A stretch of DNA of 52,825 nt, taken from NCBI GenBank assembly GCA_904392525.1, contig CAJFMW010000002.1, positions 1-52,825 of the forward strand, in the 5' to 3' direction. Position numbers and translations under genes: made by a program. Below, piece by piece: positions 24,201 through 32,152 of the stretch (position 1 is the first letter of the stretch; each line of letters opens with the position of its first letter). Under the pieces are notes generated by a model. The model did not search any database. It was not told the origin of the DNA and was given only the letters and a program-made list of their open reading frames with translations. Origin of the DNA: an uncultured Eisenbergiella sp. (GTDB lineage Bacteria > Bacillota > Clostridia > Lachnospirales > Lachnospiraceae).

Positions 24201-25403
24201 ATGAAATACGACTTTACTTCCATCATTGACAGAAAAGGAAAGGACGCCATTGCGGTGGATATCATCCCGTTTTCGGAAGCCTCCGTCCAGGAAGGCTTTT
24301 CCAGAATCCCCATGTGGGTGGCGGACATGAACTTCGCCACAGCGCCCACCATTCAGGAAGCCGTCATTGAACGGACAAAGCATCCGGCCTTCGGTTATTT
24401 TGACCCCACCGACGAATATTACAACAGCATCATTTCCTGGCAGAAAACGAGAAACGGAGTGGAAGGGCTTACCAAAGAGGAGATCGGCTATGAAAACGGC
24501 GTTCTCGGCTGCGTTGCTTCCGCCCTGCAGGCCTTTACGGCTCCCGGCGAGGCTGTACTCCTGCACTCCCCTACCTATATCGGTTTCACCGGAACGCTGG
24601 AGAACAACGGCCGGAAGATCATTCTGAGCGATCTGAAGCAGGATGAAAACGGCGTTTGGCGGATGGATTACGAGGATATGGATCGGAAAATCAGGGAAAA
24701 CCACATCCATTTCGCCATTTTCTGCTCCCCGCACAATCCCTGCGGCCGTGTATGGGAACGGGAGGAGATCGAGGCCGCCATGGAGGTTTATCGAAAGAAC
24801 GACTGCGTGGTAATTTCCGACGAGATCTGGTCCGATCTGACACTCTCCGGCCATAAGCACATCCCCACCCAGTCCGTGAGCGAAGATGCGAAAAACAGGA
24901 CCATTGCCATCTACGCACCCTCCAAGACCTTCAACCTGGCCGGACTGATCGGTTCTTATCATATCATCTACAATCCTTATCTGAGGGACCGGGTGCGCAA
25001 GCAGTCCAGCCTCAGCCACTACAACAGCATGAACGTGCTGTCCATGCACGCGCTCATCGGCGCATACCGTCCGGAGGGCCAGGAATGGCTGGACGAGCTG
25101 CGCGAGGTTCTGACGGGAAATGTGGACTACGCATACAATTATATCCGTGAGAATTTCAAAGGGGTGAAGCTTGCGAAGCCGGAAGGAACTTATATGCTCT
25201 ATCTGGACTGCGAAGAGTGGTGCGCCTGTCACGGAGTGAGCATGGACGAGCTGATCCGCGCCGGCATTTCCGTCGGCGTCATCTGGCAGGACGGCCGCCC
25301 GTTCAACCGGCCGTGGGCCATTCGTATGAATCTGGCTGTGCCCCTTTCTCTGGTGAAGGAAGCCATGAAAAGGCTGGATGAATATGTATTCAACAAACAG
25401 TGA
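24201..25403 (+). CDS. patB: PLP-dependent cystathionine beta-lyase (PatB/MalY type)
   Basis: 400 residues from the ATG at 24201, after AAAGGAGAAACATC. Fold-type I aminotransferase features: IPMWVADMNFATAPTIQEAV (the PatB/MalY MWVADMD-type motif), FGYFDPTDEYY, SPTYIGF, FCSPHNPCGRVWEREE, VISDEIWSDL with the PLP-ring Asp, and the Schiff-base Lys in YAPSKTFNLAGL. It probably cleaves cystathionine or cysteine-type substrates to a thiol, pyruvate and ammonia. It forms a single-gene unit with its own promoter and a terminator. Confidence 0.92.
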   Translation: MKYDFTSIIDRKGKDAIAVDIIPFSEASVQEGFSRIPMWVADMNFATAPTIQEAVIERTKHPAFGYFDPTDEYYNSIISWQKTRNGVEGLTKEEIGYENGVLGCVASALQAFTAPGEAVLLHSPTYIGFTGTLENNGRKIILSDLKQDENGVWRMDYEDMDRKIRENHIHFAIFCSPHNPCGRVWEREEIEAAMEVYRKNDCVVISDEIWSDLTLSGHKHIPTQSVSEDAKNRTIAIYAPSKTFNLAGLIGSYHIIYNPYLRDRVRKQSSLSHYNSMNVLSMHALIGAYRPEGQEWLDELREVLTGNVDYAYNYIRENFKGVKLAKPEGTYMLYLDCEEWCACHGVSMDELIRAGISVGVIWQDGRPFNRPWAIRMNLAVPLSLVKEAMKRLDEYVFNKQ

Positions 25404-25404
25404 A

Positions 25405-25445
25405 AAAGCGCCCGCTCCCTTTCGGGAATACGGGCACTTTCTCTG
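25405..25445 (+). terminator. Intrinsic terminator after the PatB-like gene
   Basis: AAAGCGCCCG (25405-25414) pairs with CGGGCACTTT (25431-25440) with one mismatch, extended by CCC/GGG inside. It begins 2 bases after the stop codon and ends in a T/C tract. Confidence 0.8.
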
Positions 25446-25513
25446 CCGGTCGGGCTGCCGGATGGCAGCCCCTCTTCTCTGAACCGGCCTTCTTCTTATT
25501 TCATTTTTGTATG

Positions 25514-25702
25514 TTACGCACAGAAGCCCTTTCTCTTCGGCCCCATATTAAAAAGTTTTTCCAGAAGGAACCTTCTCCCCGAGAAGATACGGCCGAAATT
25601 CTCGCAGTTATACAGCCGCTCTGCCTTCACCCACTCCGGATAAAATTTTTCTTCCCGTTCATTCTCCAGATTTTCCGCAATGTTCAGATTGAATGCGATC
25701 AT
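25514..25702 (-). CDS. Small orphan protein, unknown function
   Basis: 62 residues from the ATG at 25702, with GGGAGGG six bases upstream. The sequence is mixed and non-repetitive: MIAFNLNIAENLENEREEKF, then YPEWVKAERLYNCENFGRIF and RRFLLEKLFNMGPKRKGFCA. No membrane helix or signal is seen. A consensus promoter (25768-25796) and a short leader hairpin (CATCC/GGATG) precede it, which argues that it is a real gene. It stands alone on the minus strand between two plus-strand genes. I do not recognise the family. Confidence 0.6.
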   Translation of the reverse strand: MIAFNLNIAENLENEREEKFYPEWVKAERLYNCENFGRIFSGRRFLLEKLFNMGPKRKGFCA

Positions 25703-25767
25703 ATACAGCCCTCCCTTGTCAGCCCGCATCCTTTCGGATGTTTCTGCCTTTCCTTTTTTCTGATTTT

Positions 25768-25796
25768 ATTATAAGTCGTTCTGGACTTTCTGCCAA
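25768..25796 (-). promoter_or_regulatory. Promoter of the 62-residue orphan gene
   Basis: Minus strand: -35 TTGGCA (25796-25791), 17-base spacer, perfect -10 TATAAT (25773-25768). Confidence 0.7.
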
Positions 25797-25911
25797 TCAT
25801 CTGATAATCTGAAAATAGAAAGTTTTTTTGTGCTGCAAATACAAATTTTCAGAAAATATTGCATTAACAGTCTCTGACGAATAATTGGAAAAAGGAAAGA
25901 GGGAATATCCT

Positions 25912-27129
25912 GTGGCGATTCGTTTCTGGGAAATCTTTGAAGAAACCAAAAATCAGTATCAGCTTCGCCTTCTGGCCGGAAAACAGGGTATGGACAGCGT
26001 GGTGAGCTGGGTCCATATGGTGGAGGACGAGACCATCATCAGCCGTTTCGGCGGAACGGAGCTCGCTGTAACCACCGGTATGAAAGCGGGGACGCAGGGC
26101 TGGCTTCTCAGGCTCGTTGCCGCCATGAAAAAAACCGGCTGTGCCGGAATCATCGTCAATACCGGGCGCTATCTTGCCGCTGTACCGCAGCAGGTCACCC
26201 TCTGGTGTGAGCAGCAGGATTTTCCTCTTCTGGAAATGCCCTGGGAAATCTCTGTCACACAGCTCATCCAGGACTACTGTATGCGCATCATGCAGCAGAC
26301 CCACCGGGAGGAACAGACCGGCGCCCTGTTCGCTCGCCTGCTTCTCGGCAAAGAGGTTCCCGATGATTTTTTTGAGGAAATCGGAGGACGGTTTCATCTG
26401 GAAGGGACCTTCCGCATCTTCTGCATGAAGCCCGTGCTCACGCCGGAGGAAAAGGTGCTTTTCAAGCAGGCCGTCCTGAAGCTGGAAAACGTATTCGGAC
26501 TGTGGAAAAACGGGTCAAAAATCCGTTTTCCCTATTTTCTCCTGGAATTAAATGAAGTATGGATTCTTACAGTCAACGATCTTCCGGAACAGGATGTGCC
26601 GGAACTGACCGGTCAGATTGAGAATCTGTTCGCGGATTTCTTTGCGGACGGCAGGCTACACCTTGGAATCGGTCCTGCCTGTCAGGATATCCGGAATCTG
26701 AAGCTGGCCTTAAGCCGCGCGCGCACCGCGCTGAAAATGGCCTGCCATATGGACCGGAAAATTGTGGATTTCAATCAGATGGGATTCTTCGGCATCCTGT
26801 TTTCCTCATCGGATCCGGAGCTTTTAAAAAACTATGCCGACAGCCTTCTGGCCCCTATTGATGCGTACGACAGCCGCCATGCGGCCTCTGCGCAGCCCGG
26901 CACAGGCTCATGCCCTTCACGCCCCGGCATGGGCTATGCGGACACGCTGCGCGCTTACATTGAAAATGACCGCAGCCTGATCCGAACGGCAGAGGCTACC
27001 TTTACTCACAGAAATACTGTCAATTACCGCATTCAGAACATGAAGCGGCTGCTTGGCAGTGAACTGAATACGCCCGCAGAGCTGTTTCCCTATCAGATTG
27101 CATTCTGGATACGAGATATGGGACTGTAA
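25912..27129 (+). CDS. PucR-family transcriptional regulator
   Basis: About 405 residues from GTG at 25912 (AGAGGGA upstream); a TTG at 25885 is an alternative start. The N-terminal PucR domain (about 1-115) has RLLAGKQGMDSVVSWVHMVE and TGMKAGTQGWLLRLV. The middle is a GGDEF-like regulatory region (RLHLGIGPACQDIRNLKLAL, SRARTALKMA). The C-terminal helix-turn-helix is ADTLRAYIENDRSLIRTAEA then FTHRNTVNYRIQNMKRLLG. Members sense small metabolites and control purine, amino-acid or sugar genes. The flanking broken transporter and GH genes do not point to one target. A low-complexity insert near 335-350 (SAQPGTGSCPSRPGMG) lies just before the HTH. Confidence 0.88.
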   Translation: MAIRFWEIFEETKNQYQLRLLAGKQGMDSVVSWVHMVEDETIISRFGGTELAVTTGMKAGTQGWLLRLVAAMKKTGCAGIIVNTGRYLAAVPQQVTLWCEQQDFPLLEMPWEISVTQLIQDYCMRIMQQTHREEQTGALFARLLLGKEVPDDFFEEIGGRFHLEGTFRIFCMKPVLTPEEKVLFKQAVLKLENVFGLWKNGSKIRFPYFLLELNEVWILTVNDLPEQDVPELTGQIENLFADFFADGRLHLGIGPACQDIRNLKLALSRARTALKMACHMDRKIVDFNQMGFFGILFSSSDPELLKNYADSLLAPIDAYDSRHAASAQPGTGSCPSRPGMGYADTLRAYIENDRSLIRTAEATFTHRNTVNYRIQNMKRLLGSELNTPAELFPYQIAFWIRDMGL

Positions 27130-27147
27130 GTGTCTCAATGCCGGATT

Positions 27148-28324
27148 TTACTCTGACTGAAGCTGCTGTCCTTTTCGCACCAGATAGAAATATCTCCCCG
27201 CCAGCAGCAGGTCCGCTCCCATCCAGGCCATGATCTCGCCAAAGAATACGCCGCTTTCTCCAATCACGCGGGTCAGAAACAGAGCGCAGCCAACGCGCAT
27301 GATCAGCTGGACCGCGCTGGAAAGCATGGGAAAGACGCCGTCCCCCATCCCCTGCACGCAGGCCGGCTCCGATCCGTTCCCTTTTTCCCGCGCCCATATT
27401 TTGTCCCGCATAGGAGGACATGGCATAGCCATAGGAGGAGGCTGCGATTTCCAGCAGTCCGTAAAGCTTGTTTGCCGCCGTATATCCGGCAATAAACAGA
27501 ACGCCGAAACCGTTGATCACGGACTGTACCACCAGTCCGCCGAAGGAGGTAATCATATTCTGCAGGCACAGCGGAAGCCCAAGACGAAGCTGCTGCACAA
27601 TCAGCTCCCTGTCTGCCCGACAGTCCTCACGCCTTATGTGAAGGCCGGGAATCCGGCTGATCCCGGCCAGACAGCAAATGCCGGAAAGCACCTGTGCCAG
27701 AACGGTGGAAACCGCCGCTCCGGGAATTCCCATTTTCAAAACCAGCACAAACAGAAGATCCAGCACGATATTGCAGACGGAAGACACCGTCATCGCCCTG
27801 AGAGGTGTCCTGCTGTCCCCCACGGCCCGCAGGATAGCCGCCGAGGTATTATAAAGCAGCGCCGCGGGAATGCCCGCATAAATAAAACGCAGGTACAAAA
27901 GGGTCATTCCACGGATTTCCTCCGGGGTTCCCATCAACATAAGCACAGCCGGAAGCGCTGCCTGTCCAAGCCCGGTAAGCAAAACGGCAGCGATAACAGA
28001 GAGGAGGGCGGCCTGAAACACCGCCCTGCGAAGCCCTCCTTCCTGTCCGGCTCCGAATTTCTGGGAAATGATTACAGAAAAGCCCTGAGTCAGTCCCTGC
28101 ACGGAGCCGAACATCAGAAAGGTCAGCCATTCCGACGCTCCCAGTGCCGCCAGCGCGTTCACGCCGAGCGCCTGCCCCACCACCAGCGTATCCACAAAGG
28201 TATACAACTGCTGAAACACATTTCCCAGCATGAGGGGAAGGGCGAAGCCCAGAATCAGTCTGCCCGGCTTTCCCTGTGTCATGTCCATGGTCCGGGATCT
28301 GTTTTTCTCTTTCATCATTTTCAA
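27148..28324 (-). pseudogene. MATE-family efflux transporter, broken by internal deletion and frameshift
   Basis: The first ~320 codons (TTG start at 28324, GGAGG nine bases upstream) read a normal MATE protein: GRLILGFALPLMLGNVFQQL, FVDTLVVGQALGVNALAALG, then YAGQNMGAGKRERI. In intact MATE proteins ~70 residues (about two helices) follow before the LQGMGD-type motif. Here VQGMGDGVFPMLSS comes only a few codons later and in another frame, continuing to RYFYLVRKGQQLQSE at 27148. So about 200 bases seem deleted and the frame is shifted; the original frame runs on through unrelated sequence to 27020. The product would lack the second half of the helix bundle. A sequencing error alone would not explain the missing segment. 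Confidence 0.8.
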
Positions 28325-28360
28325 ATCTTATCTCCTCCCCGCCGCTGCCGCAGGCGCGCT

Positions 28361-28401
28361 TTTTTATACGATAGGGAAGTTCCTTTCCTATCGTATAAAA
28401 A
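28361..28401. repeat. Near-perfect 19-bp palindrome
   Basis: TTTTTATACGATAGG (28361-28375) pairs with CCTATCGTATAAAAA (28387-28401), continued inward by four more pairs (one G-T) to a 3-base loop. It lies between the GH3 gene and the MATE pseudogene. The A/T ends could make it a bidirectional terminator for the GH3 transcript. Confidence 0.75.
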
Positions 28402-28463
28402 CCTCCGGGGGATCGCACTGCGGCGGAATGGAAGATGTCGCTTGCGCGACCCGCCGCAGGCGG

Positions 28464-28490
28464 AGAATCCCGCAAGCGGGATTCTTTTTT
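28464..28490 (+). terminator. Terminator-like hairpin pointing against the flanking genes
   Basis: AGAATCCCGC (28464-28473) and GCGGGATTCT (28476-28485) form a tight stem followed by TTTTT on the plus strand. Both neighbours are on the minus strand, so it would stop antisense transcription into the GH3 gene, or it is part of a mobile palindrome. Confidence 0.6.
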
Positions 28491-28501
28491 ATACTGCCAT
28501 T

Positions 28502-31411
28502 TTATACGGGCACAAATTCCACCCACTCCACTTCAATACCGGGCATTTTGGTATTCTGCAGCGTCAGTTCATACCTGCCCGGCTCCAGAAGCACGACACC
28601 CATATCACGCACCACACTCTTTCCGCCGGTGCCGCTGACCTGAGGCGTAACAAAGCGGATACCGTTCAAAAGCAGATTGCAGGCCGACTGCGCTCTGGTA
28701 TCCTTATTATTGAACCGCATGCAGACCCGTACCTGATATGGCCGGCTCTGTCCGGCGGGGAACTGGCCTTCAGGAAGCTGTCCTGCACCGCTTTCCTTTC
28801 CCGGAACCAGAAAGCCCTTCGCCTTTTCAGAAGGCCATTTCAGATGGAAGCTGCCATCCGCTCCCGGCTCTGTCATAGAGAACTGCTCCCCGGGTCCCTT
28901 TTCCATTGCCTCTCCCTTCTCAGGCAGAGCGGGGATATGCTCCGGCGCCTCGTCCTCTCCCTGCACAAACCGCTCCATCACAGGTGCATTCATCAGGAAC
29001 CGGCAGATATTCATGACACATCTCTGCAGTTCGCCCAGGGTCAGTTTTCCTTTTTCCAGAGCCTCCAGCGTATTGTCCTGCATGGGATTGCGCTCTGCAG
29101 CCAGGTTGTCCACCACCATGTACAGATCGTTCTGCGCCCGTACCATGGCTGCGGTGTTGGAGGGGCTTTCCTTTCCTCCTTTCACGCAGTCATTCATGGT
29201 GGACCACCAGTCCGTCATCACAATTCCCCGATACCCCCATTCATTCCGCAGAATTGTGGTATTCAGATCATAGTTGGACGCGCACCAGTGACCATTTATC
29301 GGATTATAGGCGGTCATCAGGCTGTCCGCCCCGCCTTCCTTCACTGCGATCTCAAAGCCTCTCAGATAAAGCTCCCGCAATGCCCGTTCCGACACCGCCG
29401 CATTTACCTTATTACGTTCCGCCTCCTGGCTGTTGCAGGCAAAATGCTTGATGGTGGCATGGGCGCCTCCTCTCCTGATTCCCCGCACATTGGCCGCCGC
29501 CATTTTTCCGGTAAGCAGAGGGTCCTCTGAAAAGTATTCAAAATTCCTGCCGTTCAGCGGATTGCGGTGCAGGTTCAGACCGGGGCCGAGGAGCGTGTCG
29601 ATTTCATTTCGTGCCAGCTCCTTTCCCTCCATCACATACAGCTCCTCCACCAGCTTTTCATCAAAGGTACAGGCGAGCAGGGTTCCGATGGGAACCTGCG
29701 TGGCGAGTGCTCCCACATCCATCCGGATACCGGAAGGGCCGTCCGAGGCAGCAGCCACAGGAATGCCGTACTCCTTCTGCAGAGTATCAGTCAGTCCGCC
29801 GAAGCAGGACGCTACACCGGGCGTCACTCTGGGGCTGCACATTCCTTCTCCCCGTACCATCACCGCGAGCTCTTCCCTGGAAAGCTGCGCGACAAAGGCT
29901 TCCAGAGAGGCATTTCCCTCCCGTACATCCTGAAGCCGGATGCCCTGGTTTCCGGTCTGTGTCAGAGCGCCGGGCAGTCTGTCCCTGATCCGCTCCTCCA
30001 GAGAAACGGATGCTTCCGGCACCCTCTGTCCCGCCGTCTCAAAGGTGCCGTCCTCCTTTCTCTTTCCCGGAATCAGACGAAGAAAGCTCTTCTGCGGCGC
30101 ACAGGCCTCCTCCAGCCGCCTGGTCACCCGCGTTTTGGGAACCAGAAAGCCTGTGTCTGTTTCAGCTGCCTTTTCAGCGTCCTCCGGCGCGCCTTCTCCT
30201 TCCACGACCTGCACGCGAACCAGGTTCCTGCTGCTGTTTCCCACAAAAATCTCATAGATACCTTTTTCCAGCACATAGCAGGAGCGATTTCCCGTATAGC
30301 CGCCGTCATCATAGGCGGCCATCCCGGCGATGGGGAAGGAAACCGTCACAAGCTCTTCCTGTCCCGGCTGAAGAAGGCCGGTTTTGGCAAAGGCTGCAAG
30401 CTCCTTCACGGGCCGCCCCAGCTTTCCCTGCGGCGCGCTGTAATATACCTGCACCACTTCCTTTCCGGCATAACGGCTTCCTGTGTTACGGACGCGCACT
30501 TCAAGCTCCATCCGGTCATTTTTGACCCGCGCGAAGCCGGGCTCCATGGAAAATGTGGTATAGGACAGACCAAAGCCAAAGGGATATTTAACCTTTTCCG
30601 GCGCAAAGGTCTCAAAGTAGCGGTAGCCCACATAAATGTCCTCCTGATAAACATTTTCCTGCAGGCTTCCATGGTTCGCCGTAGAGGGATAATCCCCGAT
30701 TCCGCAGGCTACAGTGTCCGCGAGCTTGCCGCAGGGCGTCATACGGCCGCAGATCACATCCGCTGCCGCGCGCCCACCTTCCTGTCCGCCGTGCCACACA
30801 TACAGCACGGCTGTAATCGGATTTTCATAAGGAAAATCCAGAAAACTCATGTCGATGATACAGGAAACGTTCAGAATCACCGCGGTTCTGCGGAAATACT
30901 TTGTGACCGTCCCAAGGAGCTGTTCCTCCTCTGCGCTCAGACGGAAACCGCCGGGAAGATCCTCATAGTCCTTCGATTCTCCGGCCGTACGGCCAATCAC
31001 CACCAGAGCCTTGTCCGCTCTCTTTGCAGCCGCGGCCGCAAGCTCCTCATCCACCTCCATCTCCTTCTGACTCCAGGGTTCCCCGGCCCATACGCCGCCC
31101 CCATCGTCAAAGGGATTCTGCCGGATCCATTCCTCATACACGGCCGCAAGCTCTTCATCCACCTGCAGATTATCACACTGCCGCAGGCTGTCCAGCAGGT
31201 TCGTCGCATAGGGAGCGTTCACCGCACCGCCTGACCCGGTTCCGCTCCGGTAATAATCCTTCTGGATTCGGCCAAACACGGCCACCCGCTCTCCATTCGA
31301 AACCGGCAGCGTCTCCTTTTCATTTTTCAAAAGCACCGCTCCCTGCGCCGCCACGCTGCGGCACAGCTCTCCGAATCCCTCCAGAGGAATTCCAATCTTC
31401 TTTCTGCTCAT
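28502..31411 (-). CDS. GH3 beta-glucosidase-type enzyme with permuted domain order
   Basis: 969 residues from the ATG at 31411 (GGAGGTAAAA directly upstream). The domains run in reversed order: the GH3 C-terminal (alpha/beta) domain first (about 10-260; GAVLLKNEKETLPV, VAVFGRIQKDYYRSGTGSGG, LPGGFRLSAEEEQLL); then a fibronectin-III-like domain (about 290-410; YPFGFGLSYTTFSM, GRPVKELAAFAKTGLLQPGQ); then the GH3 TIM-barrel (about 530-800; VAAASDGPSGIRMD, LLGPGLNLHRNPLNGRNFEY, ATIKHFACNSQE) with nucleophile Asp in GIVMTDWWSTMND; and a ~130-residue tail. This order is known from some rumen and gut Clostridia beta-glucosidases. No signal peptide, so probably cytoplasmic hydrolysis of imported glycosides. 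Confidence 0.92.
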   Translation of the reverse strand: MSRKKIGIPLEGFGELCRSVAAQGAVLLKNEKETLPVSNGERVAVFGRIQKDYYRSGTGSGGAVNAPYATNLLDSLRQCDNLQVDEELAAVYEEWIRQNPFDDGGGVWAGEPWSQKEMEVDEELAAAAAKRADKALVVIGRTAGESKDYEDLPGGFRLSAEEEQLLGTVTKYFRRTAVILNVSCIIDMSFLDFPYENPITAVLYVWHGGQEGGRAAADVICGRMTPCGKLADTVACGIGDYPSTANHGSLQENVYQEDIYVGYRYFETFAPEKVKYPFGFGLSYTTFSMEPGFARVKNDRMELEVRVRNTGSRYAGKEVVQVYYSAPQGKLGRPVKELAAFAKTGLLQPGQEELVTVSFPIAGMAAYDDGGYTGNRSCYVLEKGIYEIFVGNSSRNLVRVQVVEGEGAPEDAEKAAETDTGFLVPKTRVTRRLEEACAPQKSFLRLIPGKRKEDGTFETAGQRVPEASVSLEERIRDRLPGALTQTGNQGIRLQDVREGNASLEAFVAQLSREELAVMVRGEGMCSPRVTPGVASCFGGLTDTLQKEYGIPVAAASDGPSGIRMDVGALATQVPIGTLLACTFDEKLVEELYVMEGKELARNEIDTLLGPGLNLHRNPLNGRNFEYFSEDPLLTGKMAAANVRGIRRGGAHATIKHFACNSQEAERNKVNAAVSERALRELYLRGFEIAVKEGGADSLMTAYNPINGHWCASNYDLNTTILRNEWGYRGIVMTDWWSTMNDCVKGGKESPSNTAAMVRAQNDLYMVVDNLAAERNPMQDNTLEALEKGKLTLGELQRCVMNICRFLMNAPVMERFVQGEDEAPEHIPALPEKGEAMEKGPGEQFSMTEPGADGSFHLKWPSEKAKGFLVPGKESGAGQLPEGQFPAGQSRPYQVRVCMRFNNKDTRAQSACNLLLNGIRFVTPQVSGTGGKSVVRDMGVVLLEPGRYELTLQNTKMPGIEVEWVEFVPV

Positions 31412-31423
31412 TTTTACCTCCAT

Positions 31424-31558
31424 GTCGGAGCGCCCTTTGCTCCGACCGCGCGAAAAAAATCGCGTATGCGATTTTTTCGCTGCGATCACAGCAGTTTTGC
31501 GGCGCTCCAACGCAAAACTGCCGATTGAAAAATAAGCCATCGAGCTTATTTTTCAATC
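31424..31558. repeat. Array of four consecutive hairpins upstream of the GH3 gene
   Basis: Four stem-loops in 135 bases: (a) GTCGGAGC/GCTCCGAC, 31424-31446; (b) 31450-31463 with 31468-31480, an A7/T6 stem flanked by GCG and CGC, one bulge; (c) GCAGTTTTGCG/CGCAAAACTGC, 31491-31521; (d) GATTGAAAAATAAGC/GCTTATTTTTCAATC, 31523-31558. Hairpin (a) ends 12 bases before the GH3 start codon. The GH3 leader probably carries all four. Confidence 0.8.
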
Positions 31559-31642
31559 TTCCTCCTTCTCTGCGCTGCCGGACAAACCTTTTCCACAGCG
31601 ATTCTCTTCGCAGCTCCAGTTTTTCTGCTGCCGACCGGATTC

Positions 31643-31861
31643 TCAAAATATGTGCCTGATTTTCTCCTTTTCCACACCGTATTTCCTGCAGAAAAGCTCC
31701 AGGTCGCTTTCCTGTGCAATCAGCATCACTTCCTGAAACTTCCCTCCGTCATCCAGAAAGCCCGCCACTGTTTCCCCGGTGCAGATGCTGCTCTTCATGG
31801 CGGGCTGCTGCCCGTCATAAGTATGATCCTGTGTCTCTCCCTTCCGTTGAAACAGTCTCAT
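31643..31861 (-). CDS. Small conserved-looking protein, unknown function
   Basis: 72 residues from the ATG at 31861, with GGAGGAG six bases upstream. The N-terminus is charged (MRLFQRKGETQDHTYDGQQP), followed by MKSSICTGETVAGFLDDGGK and FQEVMLIAQESDLELFCRKY, ending GVEKEKIRHIF. The pattern suggests a compact alpha/beta protein without a signal or membrane segment. Short proteins of this kind are common in Clostridia, but I cannot name a function. It lies upstream of the GH3 gene on the same strand with ~230 bases of hairpins between. Confidence 0.65.
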   Translation of the reverse strand: MRLFQRKGETQDHTYDGQQPAMKSSICTGETVAGFLDDGGKFQEVMLIAQESDLELFCRKYGVEKEKIRHIF

Positions 31862-32011
31862 CCTTCTCCTCCTTTTCCACCGGTTTCGTACAATTCATTT
31901 TTAATCTGATTTCAGCATATACTGACCTTGGGGAAAATGCAATTTCAAGTTTATTAAATTTCTCCGATTGTTACATTTTACAGCTGATGCACGGTCGGAT
32001 AAACGCCAGTC

Positions 32012-32041
32012 TTGTATATTTTTCCAGTCATGTAGTATAAT
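32012..32041 (+). promoter_or_regulatory. Promoter of the flippase-like gene
   Basis: Plus strand: -35 TTGTAT (32012-32017), 18-base spacer, perfect -10 TATAAT (32036-32041), about 112 bases ahead of the ATG at 32153. Confidence 0.6.
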
Positions 32042-32152
32042 AGTTTTTATCAGATAACCGGGTTGTCCATCAATAGAAATACCGGGGTAAAAACAGAAAC
32101 GTTCTTATTCAGAAAATCCTATACACGAAATCAATAATTGGGGCTTGAATCA

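Noticed and set aside
27230-29530. Very long plus-strand open frame (766 codons)
   Set aside because: It is antisense to the MATE pseudogene and the 3' part of GH3, has His/Arg/Gln-rich shadow composition, no ribosome site and no recognisable domain.
29567-31234. 555-codon plus-strand open frame
   Set aside because: It lies opposite the GH3 gene, whose domains and start site are clear; the composition is that of a shadow frame.
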